In this document: positions 44,514-54,807 of the stretch, in pieces
Numbering within the stretch: the first letter of the stretch is position 1
Layout: every line of letters starts with the position of its first letter
NCBI GenBank assembly: GCA_029262895.1
Contig: JAJCYM010000081.1
Coordinates: forward strand, 62,001-126,000
DNA length: 64,000 nucleotides
Direction: 5' to 3'
From: Roseivirga sp.
Lineage (GTDB): Bacteria > Bacteroidota > Bacteroidia > Cytophagales > Cyclobacteriaceae
Notes under the pieces: generated by a model
What the model was told of the DNA's origin: nothing
What the model saw: the letters and a program-made list of their open reading frames with translations, nothing else
Database searches by the model: none
Program-made: the position numbers and the translations under genes

Positions 44514-45089
44514 TCAATACCGCTTAATGGCCTTATAGCCTTCTCCATCCGAAGTCAACTTCCATGTGAAGCTTGCCCGTTGCTTCCACTCCCCGTCTTC
44601 GAAGGCCAGAGATCTGGTGAAATGTTCTTTTTCGGAAGTCATGTAATTCTCACCTCGAGCAAAACGGACGGTCCCATCAGTCATGTAAGTGAAGTTTCGG
44701 GTCACAAAGGTTTTATCATCGGTAAAGTAGGTCTCGCCTTCAATGAAGGTCCCACGCATGCTAATGTCATGGTATTTAATCCTTTGCTCTCCCGGGTGCC
44801 ATATCCAAAGCGCATCTGAGGTAAGGTGGACGGTATCACCACGATAAGTGGCTATGGACAGCTTAAGTAAATTTTCATTAAGTGAAAGGTCAAACCAAAG
44901 GCCGATGGCCCGAGACGAACGAGGGTTGCTGGAATCATAATTTGGATTGGGTGCCATCCATTTGCCAGAACCATTTGATAGGTAGCGCGCCATTTTCAAA
45001 AAGTCATCCTTAGAGCTTTGAAAATCCTGCGCCTGGGTTGAATTGATAATTAGACCTGATAAAAAAATGATTAGAATCTTTGCCTTCAT
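44514..45089 (-). CDS. Secreted protein of unknown function, tandem paralogue B
   Basis: 191 residues from the ATG at 45089, which starts a signal peptide (MKAKILIIFLSGLIINSTQAQ); the longer frame to 45164 lacks one. It is the paralogue of the gene downstream, with conserved blocks DFLKMARYL, KWMAPNPNY and LWIWHPGEQRIKY. A short repeat (45104-45140) lies just upstream of its start in the same arrangement as near 3887. Function unknown. Confidence 0.75.
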   Translation of the reverse strand: MKAKILIIFLSGLIINSTQAQDFQSSKDDFLKMARYLSNGSGKWMAPNPNYDSSNPRSSRAIGLWFDLSLNENLLKLSIATYRGDTVHLTSDALWIWHPGEQRIKYHDISMRGTFIEGETYFTDDKTFVTRNFTYMTDGTVRFARGENYMTSEKEHFTRSLAFEDGEWKQRASFTWKLTSDGEGYKAIKRY

Positions 45090-45103
45090 AATTGTGGGTT
45101 TGT

Positions 45104-45140
45104 GGTTTAAACCCGGATAATGCAATAGATTTTCTATTAC
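45104..45140. repeat. Short repeat, copy C
   Basis: TTTAAACCCGGATAATGCA then ATAGATTTTCTATTAC. Same core as copies A (3901) and B (4073, inverted). It starts 15 bp from the ATG at 45089, almost the same offset as copy A to its gene. Confidence 0.55.
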
Positions 45141-45202
45141 ATAAACTGGGTCAAATGATCCCACAATGTTTGAAAGAAACCGAGTCTTTTGGGTACAACT
45201 TG

Positions 45203-46357
45203 TTAATTGTGCCCCACTTTTTCTCGGCTAGCAAGAATTTGTTTTCGAAATTCTGAAGGGTTCTCCCCTGTTTTTTTACTGAAGACTCTGTTGAAGCTAG
45301 TTTTATTATTAAAGCCAGCCTCTAAGGCAATGCCGAGCAGCTTCATCCAGTCATAATCCGGATTGGCCATTAAAGCCTTGGCCTTTTCAATGCGATGATT
45401 GTTGATATAGTCCGTAAAACCATAACCGAATTCCTCGTTGATCACCTGAGAGACATAGTTCTTATTCACATCCAGGGCCTCACCGAATTTTTGCAGCGTA
45501 AGGTCACTGTCAAGGTATATCTCCTCTCTTCTAATCAACTGCTCAATTCTCTCTAATAATGCCTGATGATCTCCGGCCGCCAACGATGACTTCCCATATT
45601 TCTTGCTGAGTTCAAATTCCGAGAGGTACTTGGGCTGAGATAAAAATTGATAAGCCAGGATTTGAATAAAGATAGAGTTGATTATGGCCAACACATAGTC
45701 AATGTAGAAGACATAGTATTGCACAATATAAATGGTAAACATTCCAGTCAATTGGATAACCCAATAGGAAAGGAAGACCTTATTGAATCGTGTTAGGAAC
45801 TGTAGCTTCTTCACGGACTCCTGCCCTAAAGACTTCCCGTTTTCCTGATATTTTCTGATTTCCCTCAATGCCAAAAACGAATAAGTCAGGGTTTGTGAAA
45901 TGTGGAGAAAGCCATGCAGAAAGCCTTTGAGGCTAACTCCATTGTTTATTCCTTTCAGGGTTTCACTATAAACGGCCAGCTTTACGGATGCAGGCTCGAG
46001 CAGCCAGGGCATGGTGTAGGCCAAGGCCAGCACAAATGGTATGGCATGAGGCCAACTGGTTGCAGAGAATTTAAACTCAGGCTTCAAATGCGCCTTGATG
46101 AAAAAGTAGAAGAGAGGTCCAATCAGGAATAAAAAGGGTGATGTGACCCGCATCAAATGAGGCACAGCCGCATAATACTTCGAGCTCATTAACAGGAACT
46201 CTGTCAGATTTGCCGTCAGTATTAATAGCAGAAAGGCAAGAACCTTAAGGGAGATGTGCCTTGGCTTTTTGCCTTGAAGCACCAGATATAAGATAATGCC
46301 CTGCCCAACACCAACAATCAGCAGAAAAGACCAAAAGTTGAAATCCAAAAAATTCAT
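45203..46357 (-). CDS. Membrane-anchored AraC-family transcriptional regulator
   Basis: 384 residues. The N-terminal 230 residues have six or seven hydrophobic helices (first at about 10-27, then around 35-55, 65-85, 100-120, 140-155, 185-210 and 215-235). The AraC-type double helix-turn-helix occupies about 275-378 (LQKFGEALDVNKNYVSQVIN, FNNKTSFNRVFSKKTGENPSEF). This layout, a 7TM-like sensor joined directly to an AraC domain, is common in Bacteroidota. Divergent from the beta-barrel gene at 46494, and possibly its regulator. Confidence 0.9.
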   Translation of the reverse strand: MNFLDFNFWSFLLIVGVGQGIILYLVLQGKKPRHISLKVLAFLLLILTANLTEFLLMSSKYYAAVPHLMRVTSPFLFLIGPLFYFFIKAHLKPEFKFSATSWPHAIPFVLALAYTMPWLLEPASVKLAVYSETLKGINNGVSLKGFLHGFLHISQTLTYSFLALREIRKYQENGKSLGQESVKKLQFLTRFNKVFLSYWVIQLTGMFTIYIVQYYVFYIDYVLAIINSIFIQILAYQFLSQPKYLSEFELSKKYGKSSLAAGDHQALLERIEQLIRREEIYLDSDLTLQKFGEALDVNKNYVSQVINEEFGYGFTDYINNHRIEKAKALMANPDYDWMKLLGIALEAGFNNKTSFNRVFSKKTGENPSEFRKQILASREKVGHN

Positions 46358-46493
46358 TGTCGGCTGGTTGCTCTGGTTTTGCCGAGTTTACGTGAACAGG
46401 AATGAATGGTTCGGCTGACCGGGAGTACCACTCAATGGCAAAGAGATTTGGAACATCGCCATCTTTTACGCTTTTTGCGTTAAGCTCTTGTTT

Positions 46494-47453
46494 ATGAGTA
46501 CCTTAAAACTAGTCACATTTTCTCTCTGCTGCCTGCTCTCTTGCGCCACATGCGCACAAGCTCAGACGGATGGGTACAGACCGAAAATTGCCGAGTTCAG
46601 CTATCAGGTTTTAGGCCATTATCAAACCATCTCCAACTCGGAAACCTTTGGCAATGCCAGTTCACAGATTGAAAGAGATTTGTTACTGAAGATAAAGCTA
46701 GGCATTCCCCTTATCATCAAGAACAAAACCGTTTTCGGAGTGCAACTCAAATATTATCACCACCATTTTGGCTTTGATGAGGATGATTTCATGGGAGGAT
46801 ATGATCTTTACGATCACATTAACGGGCGGTCGTTTACCGATCTTGGTGCAAGGATCGCCTACCAACGAAAACTGGAAAATGGCAGTGAACTTTCCTTTAT
46901 TGCCGGAGCTGAAATTCGAAGCGACAAGATTGTATGGTCTCCAAATACCTCAAAGTACTTTATCAGTGGGCAATACAAAAAGCAAGTCAATGAAAGAACT
47001 AAAATTGGCTTTGGTGCCGTGTTCAATTACGGATTGCGTCTCACCTCTTTCTATCCATTGTTCACCTACGAAAAAACCTTGAATTCAAAATGGACTGTAG
47101 ACCTTACCCTGCCTAAGTCAGCGGCCATTCGACATAAGCTCGATGCAAAGACCTTCCTAATTGCAGAAGTGGACTTCGTAGGCTGGCGATATAACCTTAC
47201 GCGCCCCATTTCTGGAGACCTAAGAGATTTTACCTTAAGAAAGGCCGATTTAGAATTCCAAGTCAAATTCGAGCGTGAAATCCACGACTGGCTTTGGTTT
47301 GGTGCTGAGGTAGGCTATAGCAAAAATGTCAGCTACTACCTGGCCAATCCGGGTGAAAGGGGTAACAAGGCACTAATTGACCTAAGGGCTAAAGATGCCA
47401 GTTCATTTAAGTTCTCAATCTTTATTGTTCCCCCTAAAAGCTTTTCAAAATAA
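46494..47453 (+). CDS. Outer-membrane beta-barrel-like protein (DUF6268-like)
   Basis: 319 residues from the ATG at 46494; a TTG at 46488 adds only two residues. Signal peptide with CCLLSCATCAQAQ. The mature part is a run of alternating amphipathic strands ending in aromatic residues, with turns rich in Asn/Asp/Gly (QLKYYHHHFGFDEDDFMGGYDLYD), as in small outer-membrane barrels of unknown function. Divergent from the AraC gene. Confidence 0.65.
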   Translation: MSTLKLVTFSLCCLLSCATCAQAQTDGYRPKIAEFSYQVLGHYQTISNSETFGNASSQIERDLLLKIKLGIPLIIKNKTVFGVQLKYYHHHFGFDEDDFMGGYDLYDHINGRSFTDLGARIAYQRKLENGSELSFIAGAEIRSDKIVWSPNTSKYFISGQYKKQVNERTKIGFGAVFNYGLRLTSFYPLFTYEKTLNSKWTVDLTLPKSAAIRHKLDAKTFLIAEVDFVGWRYNLTRPISGDLRDFTLRKADLEFQVKFEREIHDWLWFGAEVGYSKNVSYYLANPGERGNKALIDLRAKDASSFKFSIFIVPPKSFSK

Positions 47454-47543
47454 GTACCCTTGTAGACATCAAATTAACCAGTCCTTCAGCTGATACTGTT
47501 ATATTGTCAAGGAAGAATAAGCAAATATTCAGTTAAATAGAGC

Positions 47544-49034
47544 ATGACAAACCCCAACACCCAACCCAAATTAACAAGGCATCTCGGACTGTTCGGACTG
47601 GCGGCAACAGGCATCTGTTCAATGATTGGTGCTTCCATTTATGTGGTGCCCTTTATGATTCAGCGAAATGTGCCTGATATAGGACCCTATGTGATTCCTG
47701 CCTTTCTATTTGCTGCTATTCCAGCCATATTTGCGGCCTTTGCTTACGCCATGCTCAGCTCTGCCATGCCGCGAGCCGGTGGAAGCTACATTTTTGCAAG
47801 CAGGGGTCTTCACCCCTATCTGGGCTTTGTAGCCAGCTTCTCTCAGTGGTTTGGCTTGTCAATCGTTATCGGAGTGATTGCCTATGTCATTGTTCCGTTT
47901 TTTAGAGACATTGCCATCGCACTGGACTTTAAGGACCTGGGTGATTTACTCAACACAGGGGCCGTCCGCGTATCGATCTCTCTCATTATGCTTTGGGCAT
48001 TTGTTTGGATCAACATTAAGGGAATTAAAGTTTATGTAAAGGCCTTGATACCATTAATGCTCCTGATGTTTGGACTGGGTATCATTGTCATTTATGTTGG
48101 CTTTAGTTCTAATCAGGAAGACTTTACTGCAGCCGTTTCTTTAACCGAGGGCATTGACTTTACTGCTCAACCCGCTCCTGCTTTTCAATGGAAGACATTT
48201 CTTGCCGCTGCGGCCATTTTGTTTTCCAGCTTTATTGGTTTCGATTCCATAGCGCAGGCCGGTGGCGAAGCCAAACGTCCCCAAAAACTTTTACCTGCGG
48301 CAATAGGCATTGCCATTGTAAGTGTCGGGGCCTACTACTTCATCTTCACCTCTGCCGTCTACCATGCTGTTCCCTGGCAGTATGTAGCTGCAAAAGCTGC
48401 ACAAAATGACATTACAGCAACTGGTCTATTGCAACCGATTATTCCCTTTGAGCTCGGAGTGGTGATTACAGCAGGTGCAGCGATTGCCCTAATCAATGAC
48501 CTTCCAGCCATGTTACTTTCGGTGTCGAGGCTAATTTTTGCATGGTCCGGAGATGGCATATTTCCTCAGCAGCTCAGTAAAACACATGCTCGTTTTCACA
48601 CGCCACACTTTGCCCTATTGATGAGCGGAATTATGGCTTCTATTGGCATTTTAGGTAGCCACTTTGCAGGTGACTTTTTTCTGGGCATAGACATTATGGT
48701 GCTAGCTATGTTGGTAAACTTTCTCTTTATGTGCTTGACTGTGCTCACCATCAAAAAGAGAAATCACCAACTCGCTTCAGATATCAAAGTTATCCGAAAC
48801 AGGGCCATGCAGAGATTGTTAGCCTGGTTGGGTGTAATTTTTATCTCGGGTTTTTTGGTCGTTCATATTTCAAAGGACTTAAATGCCGATGTCGATCATT
48901 GGTACTTCCGCTCTACCCCTGTCTGGCTTATTGTTATGGCCGTGGGTTCAATAATCTTTTATTATCAATACCGCCAACTTCAGAAAAAAGGAGTTGATGT
49001 GAACCAAATATTTAACCAACTTCCAGAAGAATGA
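47544..49034 (+). CDS. APC-superfamily amino acid permease
   Basis: 496 residues with twelve predicted transmembrane helices. It has the family opening GLAATGICSMIGASIYVVP with the helix-1 break, and SSFIGFDSIAQAGGEAKRPQ (helix 6 region). APC members import amino acids or amines by proton or sodium coupling or act as exchangers. Its TGA overlaps the ATG of the aldo-keto reductase/Rid gene by 4 bp, so the two form a translationally coupled operon, suggesting the enzyme acts on the transported amine or amino-acid derivative. Confidence 0.93.
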   Translation: MTNPNTQPKLTRHLGLFGLAATGICSMIGASIYVVPFMIQRNVPDIGPYVIPAFLFAAIPAIFAAFAYAMLSSAMPRAGGSYIFASRGLHPYLGFVASFSQWFGLSIVIGVIAYVIVPFFRDIAIALDFKDLGDLLNTGAVRVSISLIMLWAFVWINIKGIKVYVKALIPLMLLMFGLGIIVIYVGFSSNQEDFTAAVSLTEGIDFTAQPAPAFQWKTFLAAAAILFSSFIGFDSIAQAGGEAKRPQKLLPAAIGIAIVSVGAYYFIFTSAVYHAVPWQYVAAKAAQNDITATGLLQPIIPFELGVVITAGAAIALINDLPAMLLSVSRLIFAWSGDGIFPQQLSKTHARFHTPHFALLMSGIMASIGILGSHFAGDFFLGIDIMVLAMLVNFLFMCLTVLTIKKRNHQLASDIKVIRNRAMQRLLAWLGVIFISGFLVVHISKDLNADVDHWYFRSTPVWLIVMAVGSIIFYYQYRQLQKKGVDVNQIFNQLPEE

Positions 49035-50494
49035 AAGTGAATCCCCTACCTGACACCTACGCAATTCAACCAGATTTTGTGATACCGAGAGTAATTACTG
49101 GCCTCTGGCAAATTGCCGATATGGAAAGAGGTGGTTCACTGAAGGATTTTCAATCTAAAGCCAAAGACATGAAAGCCTATGCGGATATGGGCTTTAACAC
49201 CTTTGATATGGCAGATCATTATGGTTCTGCTGAAGATATTGCTGGGGTTTACAGACAAAATTACCAGGGAGAGCAGCCCATAAAAGTCATGACCAAGTGG
49301 GTACCCGAACCCAAAAAAATGACCAAAGCCAATGTAAAGGACGCTGTGGCTGTTTCATTAAAACGTCTCCAGGCAGAACAAATAGACTTAATGCAATTTC
49401 ATGCCTGGAATTATGTTGATTCCTCATGGCTGGAGGCATTGTTCTATCTGCAAGAATTGAAGGAAGAAGGCCTGATTAAACATTTGGGACTTACCAATTT
49501 TGATACCGCACATTTACGCATGGTACTCAGTTCAGGTATTGAGGTAGTCTCCAATCAGGTTTGTTTTTCATTGCTGGACATGAGGGCTGCACAGGCAATG
49601 AACCAATTTTGTGAGGCCTCAGGAATTCGATTATTTGCCTTTGGAACATTGGCCGGAGGCTTTCTCTCAGAAAAATGGCTCAACGCCCCCGAACCTAAAT
49701 TGAATGATGACCTCAACTGGTCTCAGATGAAGTATTGGCGTTTTATCAATACCGCTGGAGATTGGCAATCCTTCCAGGCCTTGCTATCTGTCTTGAATGA
49801 AATGGCCATCGAAAAAGGAGTAACCATCGCCAATTTGGCGACAAGATTCATACTTGAACAACCAGCAGTGGCCGCTGTAATCATTGGGGCACGCCTTGGC
49901 GAAAACAATCATAGCTTAGACAATTTGCGCCTTTTTGGATTTGAGCTTAGCAAGGATGATCATAAGAGAATCGGACAAGCGCTCGGCTCCCTGGCCCCTA
50001 TTCCTGGGGATTGTGGAGATGAATACCGTAAGCCACCCTTTCTTACCGCTTCAGGAGATTTGAGCCACCATTTTGACGAATTCGATCAACCTTATCCCAC
50101 AGAAGATGGAGCTGATGGTAGAACAAAGGCCTTAAGCGGCACTGTTTGGGAAGATATAGGAGGCTTTAGCCGTGCTGTTAAAAAGAACAATATGATCACG
50201 GTTTCCGGGACCACCGCCACGCTTGGCGACAAAGTGATCGGTGGTAATGATCCGGTTGCACAGACTCATTTTATTATTGACAAGATTGAAGGAGCGCTTA
50301 AATCACTAGGAAGCAGTCTTGATGATGTGATCAGAACCCGAATTTTCGTAAGGCACCTCCCTGATTGGGAGCCTGTAGCCCGTGCTCATGGAGAGCGGTT
50401 CAAAGATATCCAGCCTGCTAATACCTTAGTTCAAGCCGCACTTGTAGGTGATGAATATCTGGTTGAAATGGAAGCTGATGCCTGGATGGGCTGA
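49031..50494 (+). CDS. Aldo-keto reductase fused to a C-terminal Rid-family domain
   Basis: 487 residues. The first 330 residues are an aldo-keto reductase with the complete catalytic tetrad Asp59 and Tyr64 (FDMADHYG), Lys89 (KVMTKW) and His124 (MQFHAW). After a linker, residues about 370-487 form a RidA/YjgF-type domain (GGFSRAVKKNNMITVSGTTA, IRTRIFVRHLPDWEP). At the position of the deaminase arginine in RidA (PARSxV) this protein reads PANTLV, with Asn464, so imine deamination by this domain is doubtful; it may bind a small ligand instead. It is cytosolic and coupled to the APC permease. Fusion checked by an uninterrupted frame with no stop. Confidence 0.93.
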   Translation: MKVNPLPDTYAIQPDFVIPRVITGLWQIADMERGGSLKDFQSKAKDMKAYADMGFNTFDMADHYGSAEDIAGVYRQNYQGEQPIKVMTKWVPEPKKMTKANVKDAVAVSLKRLQAEQIDLMQFHAWNYVDSSWLEALFYLQELKEEGLIKHLGLTNFDTAHLRMVLSSGIEVVSNQVCFSLLDMRAAQAMNQFCEASGIRLFAFGTLAGGFLSEKWLNAPEPKLNDDLNWSQMKYWRFINTAGDWQSFQALLSVLNEMAIEKGVTIANLATRFILEQPAVAAVIIGARLGENNHSLDNLRLFGFELSKDDHKRIGQALGSLAPIPGDCGDEYRKPPFLTASGDLSHHFDEFDQPYPTEDGADGRTKALSGTVWEDIGGFSRAVKKNNMITVSGTTATLGDKVIGGNDPVAQTHFIIDKIEGALKSLGSSLDDVIRTRIFVRHLPDWEPVARAHGERFKDIQPANTLVQAALVGDEYLVEMEADAWMG

Positions 50495-50638
50495 ATCGAT
50501 TAGCGCTGTTATAAGCTTTTTCTTCTTTTTGACCCAACCGATATAACCGTTGATCATTGTGATAATCCACACTCCCAAATGATGAGGCAAAAAAGCGCTT
50601 ATCCGCTAACTTGCATGCCATTGTCTAAAAATTCAAAC

Positions 50639-51400
50639 ATGATGAAAAAGAAAAATCTTCTATTTGCAATTCTATTTGCACTAATGAGTACCGCTGCTTA
50701 TGGCCAAGACATAACAGTTGATAAAATCCTCGATAATTACTTTGAAAATACCGGAGGACGAGAAAATTTCAAGGCCCTTAAAGGGCTCAGGATGAATGCT
50801 AAAATGAACCAGGGAGGTATGGAAATCGCAATAGAAATCCTTAACCTTTCAGATGGCCGTCAGTACCAAAAAATCAGTTTGCAGGGAAACGATTTTATGC
50901 AAGGTGTATATGATGGTGAGTCACATTGGTCAGTCAATTTTCAAAGTTTGACTCCTGAAAAATCTGATGCCGAAGCCACAGAGAACTTCAAAACTACTCT
51001 TAATGATTTTCCAGATCCTTTTTTGGATTATAAGAAAAAAGGTTACACCGTTGAATTAGCGGGTGAGGAAACCATAGATGGGGCAGAAACCTATAAGGTT
51101 AAAATCACCATGGAACCCACTAAGGTCGATGGTAAGGAAGTTGAAACAGTTTCCTTCTACTACTTTGACAAGGAGGCCTTTGTTCCAATAGCCGTGGATA
51201 CTGAGGTTCAAGCCGGTCCGCAAGCAGGCGTTATCCAAAGGATAACTCAAAGCGATTATCAGGAGGTTAATGGATTCTTCTTTCCTTTTTCGCTTGGGCA
51301 AGGTGTTAAAGGTGGTGCAATGCAAGCCATAACCATCGAGTCTATTGAGATCAATCCAACGGTTGATGCTAGTGTGTTTGTCTTCCCAGGAGGTAAATAG
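50639..51400 (+). CDS. Secreted LolA-like lipoprotein-sorting-type protein
   Basis: 253 residues from the ATG at 50639 (a second ATG follows at 50642), giving a clean signal peptide (KKKNLLFAILFALMSTAAYGQ); the ATG at 50579 would add 20 residues ahead. The mature part has the open-barrel pattern of LolA/LolB-like proteins: a DKILDNYFENTGG start, hydrophobic strands and a bounded central helix. Such proteins carry lipids or lipoproteins in the periplasm. It precedes the interrupted propeller gene by 30 bp on the same strand and may be co-transcribed. Confidence 0.65.
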   Translation: MMKKKNLLFAILFALMSTAAYGQDITVDKILDNYFENTGGRENFKALKGLRMNAKMNQGGMEIAIEILNLSDGRQYQKISLQGNDFMQGVYDGESHWSVNFQSLTPEKSDAEATENFKTTLNDFPDPFLDYKKKGYTVELAGEETIDGAETYKVKITMEPTKVDGKEVETVSFYYFDKEAFVPIAVDTEVQAGPQAGVIQRITQSDYQEVNGFFFPFSLGQGVKGGAMQAITIESIEINPTVDASVFVFPGGK

Positions 51401-51430
51401 CATTGTTAAATTCCTAAAATAGAAATCAAT

Positions 51431-54400
51431 ATGAAAAGGATATTGACCTTACTTATGTGCGGAGTGGTCTCAATGGCCAGCGCCCAACAGAATGAGATCG
51501 TACTCAAGGGAAAACAGCTCTACGGAGATATGCGAGCGCGTCATATCGGGCCGGCCTTGATGAGTGGGCGGGTAATTGATCTGGAAGGTCATCCGACTAA
51601 TGACAGAATTCTCTACGTTGGCTCAGCCGGTGGTGGTGTATGGAAATCTGCCAATGGAGGAGCTTCTTTTCAGCCCATTTTTGATGACCATGCCCAGTCT
51701 ATTGGCAAGGTGAAGCTGGACCCAAAAGACCCGGACAACACCATTTGGGTAGGTACCGGGGAAATCTGGACCCGAAACTCTGTCTCTGTTGGTGATGGCC
51801 TATATAAGTCTTCTGACGGAGGTGTAAACTGGGAAAAGAAGGGATTCGAGAATTCCGAACGTATCGCCAGCATTGAAATACACCCTGAAAATACTAATAC
51901 CATGTATGTGGGGGTACTAGGTGCCTTATGGAACGACAATGAAGAAAGAGGTGTATTCAAGTCCGAAGACGGTGGTGAAACCTGGGACAATATCCTCTAT
52001 ATAGATGGGACAACAGGTTGTAGCGATGTCATTATGGATCCGAACAATCCCGATATACTATACGCCTCTATGTGGGAATTTAGAAGAACTGGCTGGTCGT
52101 TCAACTCTGGTGGAAACAACAGTGCTCTTTATAAATCCACTGACGCAGGTAAGACATGGAATAAAATCCACAATGGTTTCCCTGAGGGCAAGCTCGGGAG
52201 AATTGCCATTGCGGTAGCCCCTTCCAATAGCAATATCCTTTATTCTGTTTTGGAAACTGAAGATGAAAAGAAACGTGGCCTATATAAGTCGCTTGATGCC
52301 GGTCAAAACTGGGAACTGTTAAACAGTGACTTTGGGCTGGTAGTGAGACCGTTCTACTTTTCAAGAATCGTAGTAGACCCCCAAAACCCAGATGTGGTTG
52401 CTAAGGGAGGTTTGTTTGGATCAATAAGTCGAGATGGTGGTAAAACCTTTCGAAACCTGGGTTTCATGCATGCTGATATTCATGACTTCTATTTTGACAA
52501 AAAGAATTCAGACCGGATGTATGTTGGCACCGATGGAGGTGCATACAGGTCTTTGGATGGTGGCACAAGCATGGAAAGAGTGGCTAATCTGCCTATCTCT
52601 CAATTCTACCAGATCAGTCTTGATAATGAAGAACCCTATAATGTTTATGGCGGATTGCAAGACAATGGCTCCTGGTATGGGCCCTCCTCTTCACCCGGGG
52701 GCGTAGAAGCCAGAGATTGGAATGTAGTAGGTGTTGGTGATGGATTTCGGGTGTTGAGACACCCCACTAAAAAAATCCTTTACTCTGAAATGCAGGGTGC
52801 TGCTAATGTTTGGCGCTATGACATGGAACGCCTGTCAACAAAAACCGTACAGCCTCTTCAGGTAAAGGGCTATGACAAACTACGTTTTAATTGGAATGCC
52901 CCTATGGCCATCAGTGAAAAACAGCCTGATCGCTTTTACATGGGAAGTCAATACCTGCACAGATCGGAAGACATGGGTGCCACTTGGGAGATCATTTCTC
53001 CAGACCTTACAACCAACGACAAGTCAAAGCAAAATCAATCCGAATCGGGAGGGCTTTCTGTTGACAATTCCGGAGCTGAAAACCATTGCACCATTTTTAC
53101 TATCGCTGAGTCTCCCTTAAATGAAGACGTGATTTGGGTGGGCACCGATGACGGCAATATTCAGGTCACAAAGGACGGTGGCAAATCATGGAGCAATGTA
53201 ACGACCAATTTAACAGGGGTGCCTGCCAATACCTGGGTGTATCATATTGAGGCGAGCGTCCATGGAGAAGGCACTGCTTATGCTGTATTGGAAGGCCACA
53301 CTTCCGGTGATAAAAATCCATATACGCTTAAAACCACGGACTATGGCCAAACCTGGAAATCTATTGTCACAGACGATATTTATGGTTTTGCCCGAAACAT
53401 TCAAGAAGATTATGAGAACGAAGACTTGTTGTTTTTAGGTACTGAGTTTGGTCTGTATATCACCATCGATGGAGGAAAGAACTGGAGCAGATTTGAAAAT
53501 AACATGCCTCCCGTGGCTGTGCATTTCATTGATCTTCATAAAAAAACCAATGACCTGGTACTGGGTACACACGGACGCGGAGTAATCATTATTGATGACA
53601 TCAGCCCGCTGAGACAACTTACTCAGGAGGCATTGGCCGCAGACGTTCACTTCTTTGAGACAGCTCCCGCCATTATTAGTGAGCAGAGTACCTTTGGGGG
53701 TACGGCATCTGAAATGGAATTTGTAGGTGGAAACAAATCAAATGACGCCTAGGTAGTCTACTACCTCAAAAAGAAGCACATCTTTGGAAAGATGTCCATG
53801 GAAGTACAGGACATGTCTGGGAAAAAACTCATTGATCTGGCCCCAGGCAAATCTAAGGGCATCAACATAGTGACCTGGAACGGACTTATTAAGCAGCCTA
53901 AAATAGCAAAGGGCAAAACTCTGGCAACTGGCGGATTTACCTCTCCCAGAGTGCCAGCAGGGACTTATAAAGTAGTGATGACCAAGGGCAAAGATACTTT
54001 TGAGACTACCATAACCCTGCAAAACGATCCGAAATCAGCTTTGACTATTGCAGAGCGCGCTGCAAATAACGCAACCACCGCAAAGCTATACAGCATGACG
54101 CAGGAACTTGCCTACCTGGTTTATGAGATGGATGAGGTGCTTTCAAAGGCTGAAGAGGTGGCCAAGAATGGCGGAGACAAGGCCGTGGCCGACTTGATTA
54201 AGGAAATCACTGCATTAAAAGAAACGCTTGTGATTACCACAGGGGACAACTACGTAGCTTCAGCCGAACCACAGCTTAGAGAGAAAATTGCCGACCTGTA
54301 CAGTAAGGTGGCTTCCGGATTTGAGGCTCCTTCTTCCTCTGAAATGGAGAATATGACCTTACTTCAGGAGCGGTTTGAAAAGGCCAAGCTTGACTTTAGT

Positions 54401-54505
54401 GTGATCAAATCCAAGAAACTGGGCAAAATGGAACGCTATATGGATGGCAATGGCATCACTAAAATTGTTATCAAAAGCTACGAAGCGTTTATTAATAATA
54501 ACTAG
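51431..54505 (+). pseudogene. Secreted sortilin/BNR beta-propeller gene with an in-frame amber codon
   Basis: An uninterrupted reading frame of 1025 codons broken only by TAG at 53750-53752 (codon 774). Upstream is a signal peptide (LTLLMCGVVSMASA) and propeller blades (KSSDGGVNWEKK, KTTDYGQTWKS) as in the paralogue at 2-2983; downstream, in the same frame, VVYYLKKKHIFGKMSMEVQD continues the domain. In the paralogue the aligned residue is Tyr (AYIQYYL against the interrupted A-stop-VVYYL), so a TAC/TAT to TAG change is one possibility; CAG or TGG would also need only one change. The downstream 250 codons show no other stop. It may be a recent pseudogene, a read-through site or a sequencing error. 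Confidence 0.85.
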
Positions 54506-54521
54506 AAATTCTGTGTACAAA

Positions 54522-54554
54522 TAAAGGGGCTGCTTCTTTGAGGCTGCCCCTTTA
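54522..54554 (+). terminator. Rho-independent terminator after the propeller gene
   Basis: TAAAGGGGCTGC and GCTGCCCCTTTA pair with one T-T mismatch around an 9-nt loop; TTATTGTTT follows. 17 bp past the stop at 54505. Confidence 0.8.
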
Positions 54555-54778
54555 TTGTTTAGTACAAATCAGGTTGTCATCTGGTAGATTAGAGAATAAC
54601 CATGTCACAAGATTGCCGCCTTCGTTTGTGTCCTCACAAACGAACGAAATCTAATTTCCTAAGCGCTCTGGACCTTTTGGCTTCTTCTCTACTTTGTGCA
54701 AAAGTGCAATCTTTCAGGCACAGAATTGAGTCTACCCATAATTATGGGAAAGGGATTCAAATAAACCGTTGGGATAAA

Positions 54779-54795
54779 GGCAGACTCGGTCTGCC
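54779..54795 (-). terminator. Hairpin terminator after the charged cold-shock gene
   Basis: GGCAGAC-TCG-GTCTGCC, a perfect 7-bp stem, 13 bp beyond the minus-strand stop at 54808, followed on that strand by TTTATC. Confidence 0.65.
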
Positions 54796-54807
54796 GGTTA
54801 CTAGTGG

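Larger units (their letters stand above)
54506..54807. other. Intergenic region with three hairpins
   Basis: Contains the terminator at 54522-54554, a perfect 10-bp stem-loop TTCGTTTGTG-TCCT-CACAAACGAA at 54621-54644 of unknown role, and the terminator at 54779-54795. No coding content. Confidence 0.55.

Noticed and set aside
53738-53791. A frameshift in the second propeller gene
   Set aside because: Both parts lie in the same frame; only a TAG codon intervenes.
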